A stretch of 64,000 nt of DNA from Alkaliphilus pronyensis (lineage in GTDB: Bacteria > Bacillota > Clostridia > Peptostreptococcales > Natronincolaceae). Below, piece after piece: positions 34,496-43,507 of this stretch. The translations under genes and the position numbers were made by a program. Within the stretch, counting starts at the first letter, position 1; each line of letters starts with the position of its first letter. The stretch is from NCBI RefSeq assembly GCF_009017275.1, contig NZ_WBZC01000013.1:1-64000 (forward strand), written 5' to 3'. The notes under the pieces were generated by a model, which ran no database searches, was not told where the DNA came from, and worked only from the letters and a program-made list of their open reading frames with translations.

Positions 34496-35566
34496 ATGAT
34501 AATAGAAGGTAAACTAATCAAGCATTTAATAAATATTCTTTTAGTTTTATTAATTATTTTCCTGCTTGGACAGATAGATTTTATTTTAATACCTTTAGGT
34601 AATATTCTATTTCTTACTTTATTACCTATAGTTTTTGGTGGACTTTTTTATTACATACTTAGACCATTAGTTGCTTTTCTTGTTGGTAGGAAGGTCAATA
34701 AGACAGCAGCAGTAGTTATTGTTCTACTGGGCTTAATTGTAGCTTTTTCCATTTTAATTGTTTATGGTAGTGGGTCTATAAGGGAAGAGTTTAGCTACTT
34801 CTATGTCACCTTTTCTGAACAACTGGAGGATATAAGTGAGAGTACTAAGGACATTTTAGATCAAGAAAACTATTGGATATTTTCCGTTAAAGACCTAGAG
34901 AGCAAAATAATAAATGCCTCGGAAATTGGACTTGAAAAGCTAGGAGAAAGTATGACTGGGTGGATATCTATTATTGCAAATGTAGGTACCGTTATAGTTC
35001 TAATACCTATAGTTATATTCTTCTTATTAAAGGACGATGAGCTGTTTTATAATTATTTACTTAAGCTGATTCCAAAAAAACATAAGGAAACAGTAACCAC
35101 ACTTTTTAAAGATATTGATCAAGTGCTTTCTATTTATATTACAGGTCAATTAATTGTAGCATTGTTTTTAGGAATACTTACATATATAGGTTACTTAATA
35201 ATAGGACTACCTAACGCCTTGATATTAGCTATTTTTTCTATGATTACATCTATAATACCCTTCCTAGGACCTTTTTTAGGAGTTCTTCCAGCTATAATAA
35301 TAGGTGGAACCGTCAGCTTCTTTATGATAATCAAGGTACTTATTGTACTTATTGTAACACAGCAATTAGAAGGCAGCTTAGTTAGACCTAATATTGTAGG
35401 TAACAGGCTACAAATACACCCGCTGGTTGTTATATTCTTAGTTATAATAGCTATAGCATTGTATGGATTTATTGGAGCTTTCCTAGTGATACCTATATAT
35501 GGGGTCATTAGAGTTATTATAAGACACTTTTATGGAAGGTACATGTCCTCCAAGCAAAATAAGTAA
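34496..35566 (+). CDS. AI-2E family transporter (YtvI/PerM-like)
   Basis: A 356-residue membrane protein of the AI-2E/UPF0118 family. It has two or three N-terminal helices, a soluble stretch of ~70 residues, and then a cluster of helices with SIIPFLGPFLGVLPAIIIGG and the typical NRLQIHPLVVIFLVI ending. Family members have been linked to autoinducer-2 export or Na+/H+ exchange; which applies cannot be seen. An upstream ATG at 34442 has no ribosome site, while ATG at 34496 has AAGGGAAG. It converges on the ABC operon at 35574. Confidence 0.88.
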   Translation: MIIEGKLIKHLINILLVLLIIFLLGQIDFILIPLGNILFLTLLPIVFGGLFYYILRPLVAFLVGRKVNKTAAVVIVLLGLIVAFSILIVYGSGSIREEFSYFYVTFSEQLEDISESTKDILDQENYWIFSVKDLESKIINASEIGLEKLGESMTGWISIIANVGTVIVLIPIVIFFLLKDDELFYNYLLKLIPKKHKETVTTLFKDIDQVLSIYITGQLIVALFLGILTYIGYLIIGLPNALILAIFSMITSIIPFLGPFLGVLPAIIIGGTVSFFMIIKVLIVLIVTQQLEGSLVRPNIVGNRLQIHPLVVIFLVIIAIALYGFIGAFLVIPIYGVIRVIIRHFYGRYMSSKQNK

Positions 35567-35573
35567 AAATTCC

Positions 35574-36284
35574 TTATTCAGTTATTTTATCTTCTAGCAT
35601 TTCTCTATACTTTTGGATTTTATCAATACCGCTCCTAGCTTTTCCTGGGGGTTCATCTATAACGATTTCCTTCTTTAAGGTTAAGGGTGGCCCCTCCAGA
35701 ACATGTATATAATTAGCCATACACAGGGCTTCATCAGCATCATGGGTAATCAAAATAAAAAGCCCTTTTTTTCTATGCCAATAATCTATAATATAGTCCA
35801 TTAACGTTTTCTTCATGTTTAAATGTAAACCCTTAAAGGGTTCGTCCATAATAAGAATATCTCCATCATATGCCAAAGCCCTAGCAATAGACACCCTCTG
35901 CTTCATACCACCACTTAATTCTTTAGGATAATAGTTTTTAAACTCCTCTAAATCCACTAAAGACAGATAATTATCTACAATGCTATCAATATCTCCCTTG
36001 TGATTGTAGCTTTCTAAAACAAATTTTATGTTTTTTTCTACAGTTGCCCAGGGCAGTAGCCTTTCTTCTTGAAAAATATAAGAAAAGCTTTTGTTATTAA
36101 AGCCTTGTATATCTCCCGAATCATAGGGAATAACACCTGCTAAAATGTTTACTAGGGTTGTTTTTCCACATCCAGAGGGGCCAAATAGACAGTGGATTCC
36201 TTCAGAAGAAAAATCCATGTTAAGGCCACTAATAACCTTTTGCTTACCGTAGCTTTTATGTAAGCTCTTAATTTTTAGCTCCAT
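35574..36284 (-). CDS. NitT/TauT-type ABC importer, ATP-binding subunit
   Basis: A 236-residue SsuB/TauB-like ATPase: Walker A GPSGCGKTTLVN, signature LSGGMKQRVSIARA, Walker B ILIMDEPFKGLH, H-loop THDADEA. GLH replaces the usual GALD after Walker B, so the D-loop is altered. ATG at 36284 with AAAGGG eight bases upstream is preferred to GTG at 36293. It is the last gene of the SBP-permease-ATPase operon that begins at 38103 behind a Fur-like box. It and the 39059 ATPase are paralogues. Confidence 0.92.
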   Translation of the reverse strand: MELKIKSLHKSYGKQKVISGLNMDFSSEGIHCLFGPSGCGKTTLVNILAGVIPYDSGDIQGFNNKSFSYIFQEERLLPWATVEKNIKFVLESYNHKGDIDSIVDNYLSLVDLEEFKNYYPKELSGGMKQRVSIARALAYDGDILIMDEPFKGLHLNMKKTLMDYIIDYWHRKKGLFILITHDADEALCMANYIHVLEGPPLTLKKEIVIDEPPGKARSGIDKIQKYREMLEDKITE

Positions 36285-36302
36285 ATAACTCACCCTTTAC
36301 AG

Positions 36303-37079
36303 TCAACTATTTATCTTAGAATACTCTTTCATATTCCTCTTTGTAGTAAATCTTTTAAAAATCCCCTCAAACAACATACTTAGTATTATCACCACAAAGG
36401 TCCAAGCAAATAGCATGCTAGAGTCTAAATATACCTTAGCACTGTATAAATGACTTCCTATTGCATTTTGTGGATGACTTAATACCTCGGCAGCCACGCT
36501 TACCTTCCAGCCTAGGCCTAGGCAAGTAATACAGGCAGCAAGCAAATAGGGAACAATTGTAGGTAGATATATTCTCCTTAAAATAATCAGCTTCTTTATA
36601 CGGTATACCTTAGACATTTCTATAAGCTTATGATCTACATTACGGACTCCAGCAACTACATTTGTCCAAATTATAGGAAAGCACATTAAGAAGCAAATAA
36701 AAATTGGAACATTGGAAGAGGTAAACCAAATAAGTGCAATAATTATAAAGGATAATACTGGAGTAGATTTTAAAATCGTCATGAAGGGATTAATTATATC
36801 ATACACATAATCATTTAAAGCAGAAATTATACCGACTATAAGACCTAACAATATAGATATACTAAGTCCAGCAACTACACGAAAAATTGAGTAGGCGATG
36901 GTTCTCCAAAAAACATTAGAAAAAATCATTTGCCCTAATGTAGTAATTACCTGTAAAGGGGACGGAACATAAATATCCCGTCCAACTACTATATGGGTAA
37001 GCTGCCATATGCTAATCCAAAATATAAAGACTAAAATCTTATTTAGTGATTTTTTATCTTTTATAGTAGAAGCCTTCAT
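36303..37079 (-). CDS. NitT/TauT-type ABC importer, permease subunit
   Basis: A 258-residue inner-membrane permease with about six helices. The EAA-type coupling loop is recognisable in LIEMSKVYRIKKLIILRRIY followed by LPTIVPYLLAACI. It resembles SsuC/TauC. ATG at 37079 has GGAGGAAA eight bases upstream and lies inside the end of the substrate-binding-protein gene (26-base overlap). A TTG at 37112 is less likely. It pairs with the flanking genes to form one importer. Confidence 0.92.
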   Translation of the reverse strand: MKASTIKDKKSLNKILVFIFWISIWQLTHIVVGRDIYVPSPLQVITTLGQMIFSNVFWRTIAYSIFRVVAGLSISILLGLIVGIISALNDYVYDIINPFMTILKSTPVLSFIIIALIWFTSSNVPIFICFLMCFPIIWTNVVAGVRNVDHKLIEMSKVYRIKKLIILRRIYLPTIVPYLLAACITCLGLGWKVSVAAEVLSHPQNAIGSHLYSAKVYLDSSMLFAWTFVVIILSMLFEGIFKRFTTKRNMKEYSKINS

Positions 37080-38103
37080 TTGGTAGCTTTCCTCCAACCG
37101 ATTTTGGTTCAAAATTAAATAAAACCTGGTAAAAATCCTCTAGGTAGGACTTGGCCTCGTCCCCCTCTATGAACACAATATTGCTATAGGGAATTGCTTT
37201 CTTAGCTATAGCAGCCTTAGGTAAAATACCATGCTTCTCAATTAACTCAGATGCCTTATCAATATTACTATTTACAAAGGCTACTGAGCTTTTATACTCA
37301 TCTAAAAATCCATTAAATGCTTCCTTGTTTTCTTCTACAAAGGCTTTTTGAACTATTATAGCTCCCATTGGTAGCTTGCTATCCTCTGGTGTTACTTCAT
37401 TCCATTCCTTAGTTATATCTAGGGCTATTTTCAAGTCTGTATTCTTCATCATTGCTGTAGTAACATGGGGCTGAGGTAATAATGCTATGTCAACATCTCC
37501 TGCGGCTAAAGCAGCTGCCAACTCAGCATGCTGCAGCTTATATTCTAACATAACATCCTTGCCTACAACTAATCCATTTTCATTTAATATGTATTGAATT
37601 ACAAAGTCAGGTGCAGAGCCCTTACCACTAGTATACAGTGTCTTACACCTTAGGTCTTCAACTGAGTTAATGGTATCTCCATTTTCCACTACATAAAGTA
37701 CTCCTAGGGTGTTTACCGCTGCCAATTGAACAGCTCCTTCGGTTTTGTTGTGTAAAACTAAGGCTAGGTTAGTAGGTACTGCTGCCACATCCACTTCTCC
37801 ACTAATAACCTTACCAACTAAATCATCAGGGCTTCCTAGTACAGTAAACTCATAATCTATAGTAGACTCGTTGGTTTCACTTTTCTCCATTAAATCCACC
37901 ATGCCCATTCCTGTAGGACCCTTTAATGTTGCTATTTTAAGCTTTGGCTTTTCTTCTGCTTCCATGGAGCTATCATCAGCTACCTCCTGCTGTATTTCTT
38001 CAGTCTGTTCTCCTGTGTCTGTAGTACAACCTACAGCTACAGTAACTAGAACTAGTATCATTAGTAATGCTAAAACTGTTTTTGACTGCCATTTATTTAA
38101 CAT
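37054..38103 (-). CDS. NitT/TauT-type ABC importer, substrate-binding lipoprotein
   Basis: A 349-residue lipoprotein with a signal peptide ending in a VAVGC lipobox, a short acidic linker and a two-lobed NMT1/THI5-like binding domain beginning LKIATLKGPTGMGMVDLM. Later motifs TSGKGSAPDFVIQYIL and GDVDIALLPQPHVTT fit this family, which carries sulfonates, nitrate, pyrimidine precursors and similar small anions. The ligand is not assignable. AAAGGAGG precedes the ATG. A sigma-A promoter and a Fur-like palindrome are 22-70 bases upstream, so metal-dependent control is likely. Confidence 0.9.
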   Translation of the reverse strand: MLNKWQSKTVLALLMILVLVTVAVGCTTDTGEQTEEIQQEVADDSSMEAEEKPKLKIATLKGPTGMGMVDLMEKSETNESTIDYEFTVLGSPDDLVGKVISGEVDVAAVPTNLALVLHNKTEGAVQLAAVNTLGVLYVVENGDTINSVEDLRCKTLYTSGKGSAPDFVIQYILNENGLVVGKDVMLEYKLQHAELAAALAAGDVDIALLPQPHVTTAMMKNTDLKIALDITKEWNEVTPEDSKLPMGAIIVQKAFVEENKEAFNGFLDEYKSSVAFVNSNIDKASELIEKHGILPKAAIAKKAIPYSNIVFIEGDEAKSYLEDFYQVLFNFEPKSVGGKLPNEGFYYKR

Positions 38104-38124
38104 ATTCTCAACAACCTCCTTTAT

Positions 38125-38139
38125 TGATAATGATTGTCA
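38125..38139. promoter_or_regulatory. Fur-family (7-1-7) operator
   Basis: TGATAATGATTGTCA fits the TGATAAT-N-ATTATCA 7-1-7 consensus with one mismatch, and the flanks extend the palindrome by one more pair. It lies between the -10 box and the start of the substrate-binding-protein gene. Fur, Zur or PerR could use it. Confidence 0.7.
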
Positions 38140-38144
38140 ACTTC

Positions 38145-38173
38145 ATAATACCACTGCCACTATTTGTTGTCAA
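38145..38173 (-). promoter_or_regulatory. Sigma-A promoter of the ABC importer operon
   Basis: On the minus strand TTGACA (38173-38168), 17 bases, and TATTAT (38150-38145), followed at once by the Fur-like box. It sits 42 bases ahead of the lipoprotein gene start. Confidence 0.75.
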
Positions 38174-38178
38174 CTTTT

Positions 38179-38807
38179 CTAAAATATTATTTTATTCCCT
38201 TTAAGTGTTAGATATTCCTCTTCTTGAAGTTCCTTAAATATCCTATATAGAGATGCCCTGCTGATTCCCAAATAATCTGCCAGCTGGCATTTATTTAAGG
38301 AAAGTGTAACTATATTCTGGTTCCTTTGCTGATACTTTAGCTGTTGGAGGTACTCCTTAACCCGTTCACTTATCTTATCATGGGTAAAGCATTCAACCCT
38401 TTGGTTTAAAAATAAATACGCTGGCCTACGTAGCTTAAATAATTTTGCAATATAACTTCATCCATTTTAAAAAGCTTTAATAAGCAACTTTCCGTAATAA
38501 AAAGTACAACTGCTTCACTATTGGTGTATAGATAGGTGACATTTTCAAGCTCTTTCTGGAATAAATATGGGATTCCGAAAATACTTCCAGCCTTAATTCT
38601 ATTCATTATTATCTTTTTACCAGTTAAAAGATTTTTTTGCACTTCAATTTTTCCCTTTAAAACTATACCTATCTCATTACTAAAATCCGCTATGTACTGT
38701 CCCTTCTTATATTCTATAATTCTATAATTAATATTTTTTATATATAGCTTAAGCTTCTCTGGAGTTACGTCCTTGAACAAGAAGCATTTTTTTAATGTAT
38801 TATACAT
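38179..38807 (-). pseudogene. Crp/Fnr-type regulator, frameshifted before the HTH
   Basis: The first 133 codons (38406-38807) encode a cyclic-nucleotide-binding-type sensor domain (KGQYIADFSNEIGIVLKGKI, then AGSIFGIPYLF) and stop at TAA after VGQRIYF. A -1 shift at the T5 run just before that stop restores a perfect continuation to 38179. It reads on through FLNQRVECFTHDKISERVKE and the helix-turn-helix LNKCQLADYLGISRASLYRI, ending GNKIIF. So it is either a recent 1-base deletion, a sequencing indel, or frameshift decoding on TTT before a stop codon. The gene lies between two related ABC importer operons and would be their natural regulator. Confidence 0.82.
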
Positions 38808-38884
38808 AGATTTTTCCTTCTCTCTTAAAGTATATCAATTATCATCATTAATTTGTATAGATTTATTCCGTAAAATAAATAAAA

Positions 38885-38910
38885 ACACAGGGGGACGGTT
38901 CTTCTGTGTT
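38885..38910. repeat. REP-like palindromic unit
   Basis: ACACAGGGGGACGGTTCTTC followed by TGTGTT is a close variant of the units at 49217, 49249 and 49308. It stands in the gap between the Crp-like pseudogene and the second ABC operon. Confidence 0.75.
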
Positions 38911-38977
38911 AGGCACAAAAAACGACAACAATATTCATAATTTTTATAATACATAGTCTAACTATAGAAGTTTTTAA

Positions 38978-39007
38978 TTGGTAATAATAAAGCGATTGTA
39001 ATATAAT
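38978..39007 (+). promoter_or_regulatory. Possible promoter of the second ABC operon
   Basis: TTGGTA, 18 bases, TATAAT, ending 52 bases before the ATPase gene at 39059. The -35 match is moderate. Confidence 0.4.
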
Positions 39008-39058
39008 TCATTATGCCTTCTTAGTATTAAGCAAGTTCTTTCCCAGAAAGGAGTTACC

Positions 39059-39886
39059 ATGTTGATAAATAGCAATGCCAAAGCTATAGAGCTACCCTTG
39101 CAGGCAACAGTAGCTAGTAATGAAAAATTTATTGTTAAGGGGTTAAATCATAGATACAGTGTTAAAAAGGACAAAAGGATAGATGTATTAGATAATATTG
39201 ATTTCACAGTAAAAGAAAAGGAATTTTTAGCAATAGTAGGCCCTAGTGGCTGTGGCAAAAGCACTTTGCTAAATATTATGTCGGGGCTTCTAAAGCCAAC
39301 TGGTGGTGAAATACTACTTGAAGGTGAAGCCTTAAGCTCCACTACTAAGCGTATTGGCTACATTTCACAAACAGATACTTCGATGCCCTGGAGAACTGCT
39401 ATATCAAATGTTGAGCTAGGAATGGAGATTAAGGGAGTTTCTAAGAAAAAGAGAAGAGAAATTGCCCTTAAGCTTATGCAAGATGCAGTGCTGGCAGGAT
39501 TTGAAAAGAGCTTTCCCTATGAGCTTTCAGGTGGGATGAAGAAAAGAGTAGATATTATAAAAGTACTAGCTATTGACCCAGAAATAATATTCATGGATGA
39601 ACCCTTTGGTGCCTTAGATGTTTTCACTAGGGAAATGCTTCAAAACTATATTCTTTCTTTATGGGAGAAAACTAAAAAAACAATAATTTTTATTACACAT
39701 GATTTAACAGAGGCTATTACCCTTGCAGGCCGAGTAATAATTTTAACTAATCGCCCAGCAACAGTTAAATCAGAGTATAAAATTGACTTGCCACGACCTA
39801 GATCTTCCTTTGACATAAGGTATGACAAAAAATTTATTGAGCTGCATAAAAGGATTTGGGAGGATTTAAAGTCAGAGGTCAGGTAG
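39059..39886 (+). CDS. NitT/TauT-type ABC importer, ATP-binding subunit (second system)
   Basis: A 275-residue SsuB/TauB-like ATPase with an unusual ~25-residue N-terminal extension (AKAIELPLQATVASNEKF). Walker A GPSGCGKSTLLN, signature LSGGMKKRVDIIKVLA, Walker B IIFMDEPFGALD and H-loop ITHDLTEA are all intact. In the signature, KKRVDI replaces the usual QQRVAI. It leads a plus-strand operon with a (frameshifted) permease, a binding lipoprotein and a TudS-related protein. GAAAGGAG precedes the ATG. Confidence 0.92.
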   Translation: MLINSNAKAIELPLQATVASNEKFIVKGLNHRYSVKKDKRIDVLDNIDFTVKEKEFLAIVGPSGCGKSTLLNIMSGLLKPTGGEILLEGEALSSTTKRIGYISQTDTSMPWRTAISNVELGMEIKGVSKKKRREIALKLMQDAVLAGFEKSFPYELSGGMKKRVDIIKVLAIDPEIIFMDEPFGALDVFTREMLQNYILSLWEKTKKTIIFITHDLTEAITLAGRVIILTNRPATVKSEYKIDLPRPRSSFDIRYDKKFIELHKRIWEDLKSEVR

Positions 39887-39911
39887 CAAGAAATCAATTG
39901 GAGGACGGTAC

Positions 39912-40717
39912 ATGAAGGACATTAAGCTTATAAAGCAAGGAAAGGCCTTAGGTATTAGGCTATTGTTAATTTGTGGTTTTTTAATATGCTGGGAGCTATT
40001 TACTTCTACAGGTTTTCTTGACCCCTTTTACACCAGTAAACCATCACTTATATATAAGGATTTGCAGGAGTTTTATAATAGCGGAGCTTTAATGAAGCAC
40101 ACAGCTATAACTTTGCAGGAGGCTATATGGGGCCTAATAATAGGTACAGCTATTGGAATAAGTGTAGGGTTTCTTCTCGGTCTTGTTAACATACTGGGTA
40201 GAATATTTGAACCAATAATCACTGCCCTCTACGGAATACCTAAGCTAGCCTTAGCACCTATATTTGCTATATGGTTTGGACTTGGAATAAAATCAAAATA
40301 GTGCTATCAAGCCTACTAGTATTCTACCTTGTTTTCTTTAGTACATACGCAGATGTTAAGGGTGTAGATAATAATTTAATAGCTTCAGTTAAATTAATGG
40401 GGGATACTAAGCTACAAGTGTTATACAAGGTAACTTTACCCTCCTGTGTCCCCTGGATACTATCGGGTATTCGTGGAGGACTAGGTGCCTCTCTAATTGG
40501 GGCAATTGTTGGAGAATACATGGGTGCTAGCGCTGGCCTTGGCTGGATGATATCATATGCAACTTCATTCTTTAAAATTCAGCGTGTAATGTCCTGTATA
40601 TTTATACTCTTGCTAATTGGTATAAGCTTTAATTTCTGCTTAAAGGTGGCTGAGGGTTGGCTGCTTCGTTGGCGTCCTAACGCAAGCTTAAATACTACAA
40701 ATGAAGAAGCAATATAA
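39912..40717 (+). pseudogene. NitT/TauT-type ABC permease, frameshifted in the middle
   Basis: Codons from 39912 give the N-terminal half up to IFAIWFGLGIKSK, stopping with TAG at 40299-40301. A -1 shift at the AAAA just before that stop continues as IVLSSLLVFYLVFFSTYADV, the expected next residues of a TauC/SsuC permease, and runs to 40717 with the EAA-type loop intact (LMGDTKLQVLYKVTLPSCVP). Everything else looks functional. As in the Crp-like gene, the fault is a single base in a short homopolymer next to a stop codon. Loss would disable this importer unless the frame is recoded or the base is a sequencing error. Confidence 0.85.
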
Positions 40718-40744
40718 ATAATAATTGATAAGGAGATGAGTGTT

Positions 40745-41779
40745 TTGAAAAAAATTATAGTAAGTTTTTTAGTGTTAATTTTAGTAGCATCAACTTTAGT
40801 GGGCTGTGGGGAAAAAACGCCTGAAGCAAATGAAGCCTCAAACCCAAATAATGAAGAGCAGCAGCTAGAAAAAATAGTTGTATCAGAACTAAGAAGTGAA
40901 TTTTGGCTTCCTGTTTATCTTGCCGATGAGTTGGGCTATTTTAAGGAAGAGGGTCTTGATGTGGAGTTTGTTACCTATAAGGATGGTCCCCTTGCCTTCC
41001 AGGGAATGCACGCAGGAGATTCACAATTTTGCATGCTAAGCTCTGAGCCAGTTCTAAGGGCATATGATCAGGGAAAAGAGTCTAAAATCATTTTATCAAC
41101 CCTAACCAATAAACCATATATGTTTGTAACAAGTCCAGAAATTAAATCTGTTAAGGATTTGAAGGGTAAAGTAATATTTGGTGGTATGCCAGGATCAGCC
41201 CCCTACTCCTTTGTTGCTTCAATATTAGCCAGTGAAGGCTTAGACCCTGAAGCAGATGTAACATGGGCAAATTTGGAATACGGTGCTTCATTAGCTGCCC
41301 TTGAAAGTGGACAGATTGTAGGTAGTTACATTAGATCTACAGCAAAAACTGAAGTAGCCCAAATGGGAGGAAATATACTTGTTGATGCCACAATCGCTGA
41401 TTCCCATAAAAAACTATACGGATCAGATAAGTATGAATCTACTATTGTCACAGTAACTAAGAAATATGCTGAAGAAAACCCAGAAACTGTTCAAAAGTTT
41501 ACCAATGCAGTAGTTAGAGCTATAATTTGGCAAACAGAGAATACTGATGAAGAGGTTGCAAGGGTTGCTACTCCAGTGTTCCCTGGCAAAAGCTACATAA
41601 ATGCAAAGCTGATTGAGTATCTAAGAAGCTCATTATCAGTAGATGGAAATATTTCAGAGGAAGGTCATAATACAATTATAGACTTTTGCTTAAAGGAAGG
41701 CTTGATTTCTAGTCCAATACCCTATGAAGATGTAATTGATACATCATTTGTTAAGAAGTCATACCAGCAGTTTAAGTAA
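40745..41779 (+). CDS. NitT/TauT-type ABC importer, substrate-binding lipoprotein (second system)
   Basis: A 344-residue lipoprotein: a signal peptide from MKKIIVSFLVLILVASTLVG ending at Cys, an Asn/Glu-rich linker, then an NMT1/THI5-like domain with VVSELRSEFWLPVYLADELG and GYFKEEGLDVEFVTYKDGPL. The ATG at 40736 abuts AAGGAG, so TTG at 40745, nine bases after it, is chosen. The N-lobe pattern is that of binding proteins for pyrimidine precursors, sulfonates and aromatic or sulfur heterocycles. Its operon partner downstream is a putative desulfidase, which makes a sulfur-containing ligand plausible. Confidence 0.9.
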   Translation: MKKIIVSFLVLILVASTLVGCGEKTPEANEASNPNNEEQQLEKIVVSELRSEFWLPVYLADELGYFKEEGLDVEFVTYKDGPLAFQGMHAGDSQFCMLSSEPVLRAYDQGKESKIILSTLTNKPYMFVTSPEIKSVKDLKGKVIFGGMPGSAPYSFVASILASEGLDPEADVTWANLEYGASLAALESGQIVGSYIRSTAKTEVAQMGGNILVDATIADSHKKLYGSDKYESTIVTVTKKYAEENPETVQKFTNAVVRAIIWQTENTDEEVARVATPVFPGKSYINAKLIEYLRSSLSVDGNISEEGHNTIIDFCLKEGLISSPIPYEDVIDTSFVKKSYQQFK

Positions 41780-41799
41780 TGAAAAGGTAGGATAAAGCC

Positions 41800-42303
41800 A
41801 TGAAGCGAAATAAGCGTATTGTAATAGTTGCCCATTGTATTCTTAATGTAAATTCAAAGGTTGTAGGGTTAGCCCAATACGGTGGAGCCATTAGAAAACT
41901 TGTTACTGATTATGTAAATGAAGGCATAGGAATTATTCAACTACCCTGCCCCGAAATAACTTTTTTGGGCTTGGAGAGATGGGGTATGACTAAAAATCAA
42001 TATGACACCCCCAGCTATCGTAAACACTGTAAAAAGCTAATAGAACCATATGTAGAGCAAATAATAGAGTACTTGAATAATGGATATATTATAGAAGAAA
42101 TTGTAGGTATTGACGGTAGCCCAAGCTGTGGAGTGAGCTTGACCTGTTCTGGATACAAAGGCGGAATGGTAGATGAAGGACATCACCAATGCCATGAAAT
42201 TAGTGGTAGTGGTATAATGATAGAAGAGCTTAAGGGGCTTCTTAAGGAGCACAACGTAAATATTCCTATGTCAGCAATAAGTGAAAAGGATGAAATTGAG
42301 TAA
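41800..42303 (+). CDS. TudS-related putative desulfidase (CD3072-like)
   Basis: A 167-residue protein resembling the CD3072 group of TudS-related proteins. Three Cys positions fit a [4Fe-4S]-type site: HCILNVNSKV near the start, LPCPEITFLGLERWGM near 48, and GIDGSPSCGVSLTC near 107. TudS enzymes remove sulfur from thiolated bases such as thiouracil using an iron-sulfur cluster. The gene is the last of the second ABC importer operon, 21 bases after the lipoprotein gene, and is followed by a terminator. Uptake of a thio-compound followed by desulfuration is the simplest reading; the true substrate is unknown. Confidence 0.82.
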   Translation: MKRNKRIVIVAHCILNVNSKVVGLAQYGGAIRKLVTDYVNEGIGIIQLPCPEITFLGLERWGMTKNQYDTPSYRKHCKKLIEPYVEQIIEYLNNGYIIEEIVGIDGSPSCGVSLTCSGYKGGMVDEGHHQCHEISGSGIMIEELKGLLKEHNVNIPMSAISEKDEIE

Positions 42304-42307
42304 TAGA

Positions 42308-42336
42308 AATACCCCTTGTAATTGGGGTATTTTTTA
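42308..42336 (+). terminator. Rho-independent terminator of the ABC/desulfidase operon
   Basis: AATACCCC (42308-42315) and GGGGTATT (42324-42331) with a T6 run follow the stop codon by a few bases. Confidence 0.88.
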
Positions 42337-42351
42337 TTATTAACCTAAGGC

Positions 42352-42385
42352 TTTAGCTTAAGATTAAGTTATAGGTTAAGCTAAA
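42352..42385. repeat. Inverted repeat before the M23 gene end
   Basis: TTTAGCTTAA (42352-42361) and TTAAGCTAAA (42376-42385) are perfect 10-base arms. On the minus strand it follows the M23 peptidase stop and may help end that transcript, though no T-run follows directly. Confidence 0.45.
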
Positions 42386-42391
42386 CTAACA

Positions 42392-43507
42392 TCACTTGTT
42401 TGCAACTCTTTCACCTTTTTTTATGAATGTCTGTGACGAAAAATTACCATTGACCTTCAAGCTGCTAAACTTTATAGGTAATCCATCTGCAAAATAAAAG
42501 CTTGGTCGATTTTGAAAGTGAAGATGTAAATGGGGTTCTGTTGAATGTCCTGAATTGCCGCACCTCCCAATTACCTCCCCTCTTTTTACGTAATCCCCTT
42601 TTTTCACTCTAATGCTACCTGGAATAAAGTGAGCCATAAAAGAATACTCGTTTTCTTCATGCTTAATAATAACAAAATTACCTCTAAAATCTGTGGATAA
42701 AAAATCTAGTTTCATAGTACCTGGATATGGATAATCCCTAACATTGTTTTTTGTTGCCATAACTTCTCCATCGGCTGGAGAAAGAATGTTTTTACCAAAG
42801 CAAATATAATCCGTTAGTTTGTTTCCTTCATTTATATGTCTAATATTATTAGAGTCAGCCATTACAAAATCGTAGGCATATCTTTGATTAATAACCTCCC
42901 AGGAATGTGAATCTTTTTGATCTATTCCACCATTCATAATTAACCATTCATCTTCAAAGGGCAATGAGTAGTTACCTTTTTGCTTAAAATTCTTTAGTCC
43001 AGATGAACCTATCATACCAATAATTTGCATTATAATCTGGTAAAACTGAAAAGGGTTTAAAAAAGCTAGTATAGATGTAATATAACAATTCATTATAATT
43101 TTAATGCTCCCTGCCCTCTCACTAGGTGCTGGCAATGGAAAAACTTCATTTTGTGTATCCTCTGTTATAGAAAACCCAGTAAAAGTATCAATAAAAATGA
43201 ATACTATTGCAATTATAATAGCTATTGATGCCATTAGGAATAGCTCCGAAACAAAAATACCAATAAAATATAAAGCTATGCAAGCTACCCCTATAGCTTT
43301 ATACAATAACTTGCTTTTCTTCACCAAAGGTAGGGATAGTGCAGAGGTTATAAATATTGTTAATATAATTAGTCTAGCAATATTTAAGTACACTTGTGGG
43401 GGGGATAGTGTTCTCTCTACTACCAGCATAAGAACTAATAAAAATCCCGTTATGTTTATGGCTTTCGTAATAATAGAAGTAAGACCTAGTTTTTCCAAGC
43501 TTATCAC
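42392..43507 (-). CDS. Membrane-anchored M23-family peptidase
   Basis: A 371-residue protein with five or six N-terminal membrane segments (~10-125 and ~145-170) and a C-terminal LytM/M23 domain. The domain shows QRYAYDFVMAD, where the first metal site is usually His-x-x-x-Asp, FGKNILSPADGEVMA, and the strong ending HSTEPHLHLHFQNRPSF. The first motif has Gln-Arg-Tyr-Ala-Tyr-Asp, so the ligand His may be supplied by HSWEVINQRYAYD just before it or may be lost. That leaves activity open. If active it would cut cross-bridges in peptidoglycan. It appears monocistronic. Confidence 0.85.
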   Translation of the reverse strand: MISLEKLGLTSIITKAINITGFLLVLMLVVERTLSPPQVYLNIARLIILTIFITSALSLPLVKKSKLLYKAIGVACIALYFIGIFVSELFLMASIAIIIAIVFIFIDTFTGFSITEDTQNEVFPLPAPSERAGSIKIIMNCYITSILAFLNPFQFYQIIMQIIGMIGSSGLKNFKQKGNYSLPFEDEWLIMNGGIDQKDSHSWEVINQRYAYDFVMADSNNIRHINEGNKLTDYICFGKNILSPADGEVMATKNNVRDYPYPGTMKLDFLSTDFRGNFVIIKHEENEYSFMAHFIPGSIRVKKGDYVKRGEVIGRCGNSGHSTEPHLHLHFQNRPSFYFADGLPIKFSSLKVNGNFSSQTFIKKGERVANK

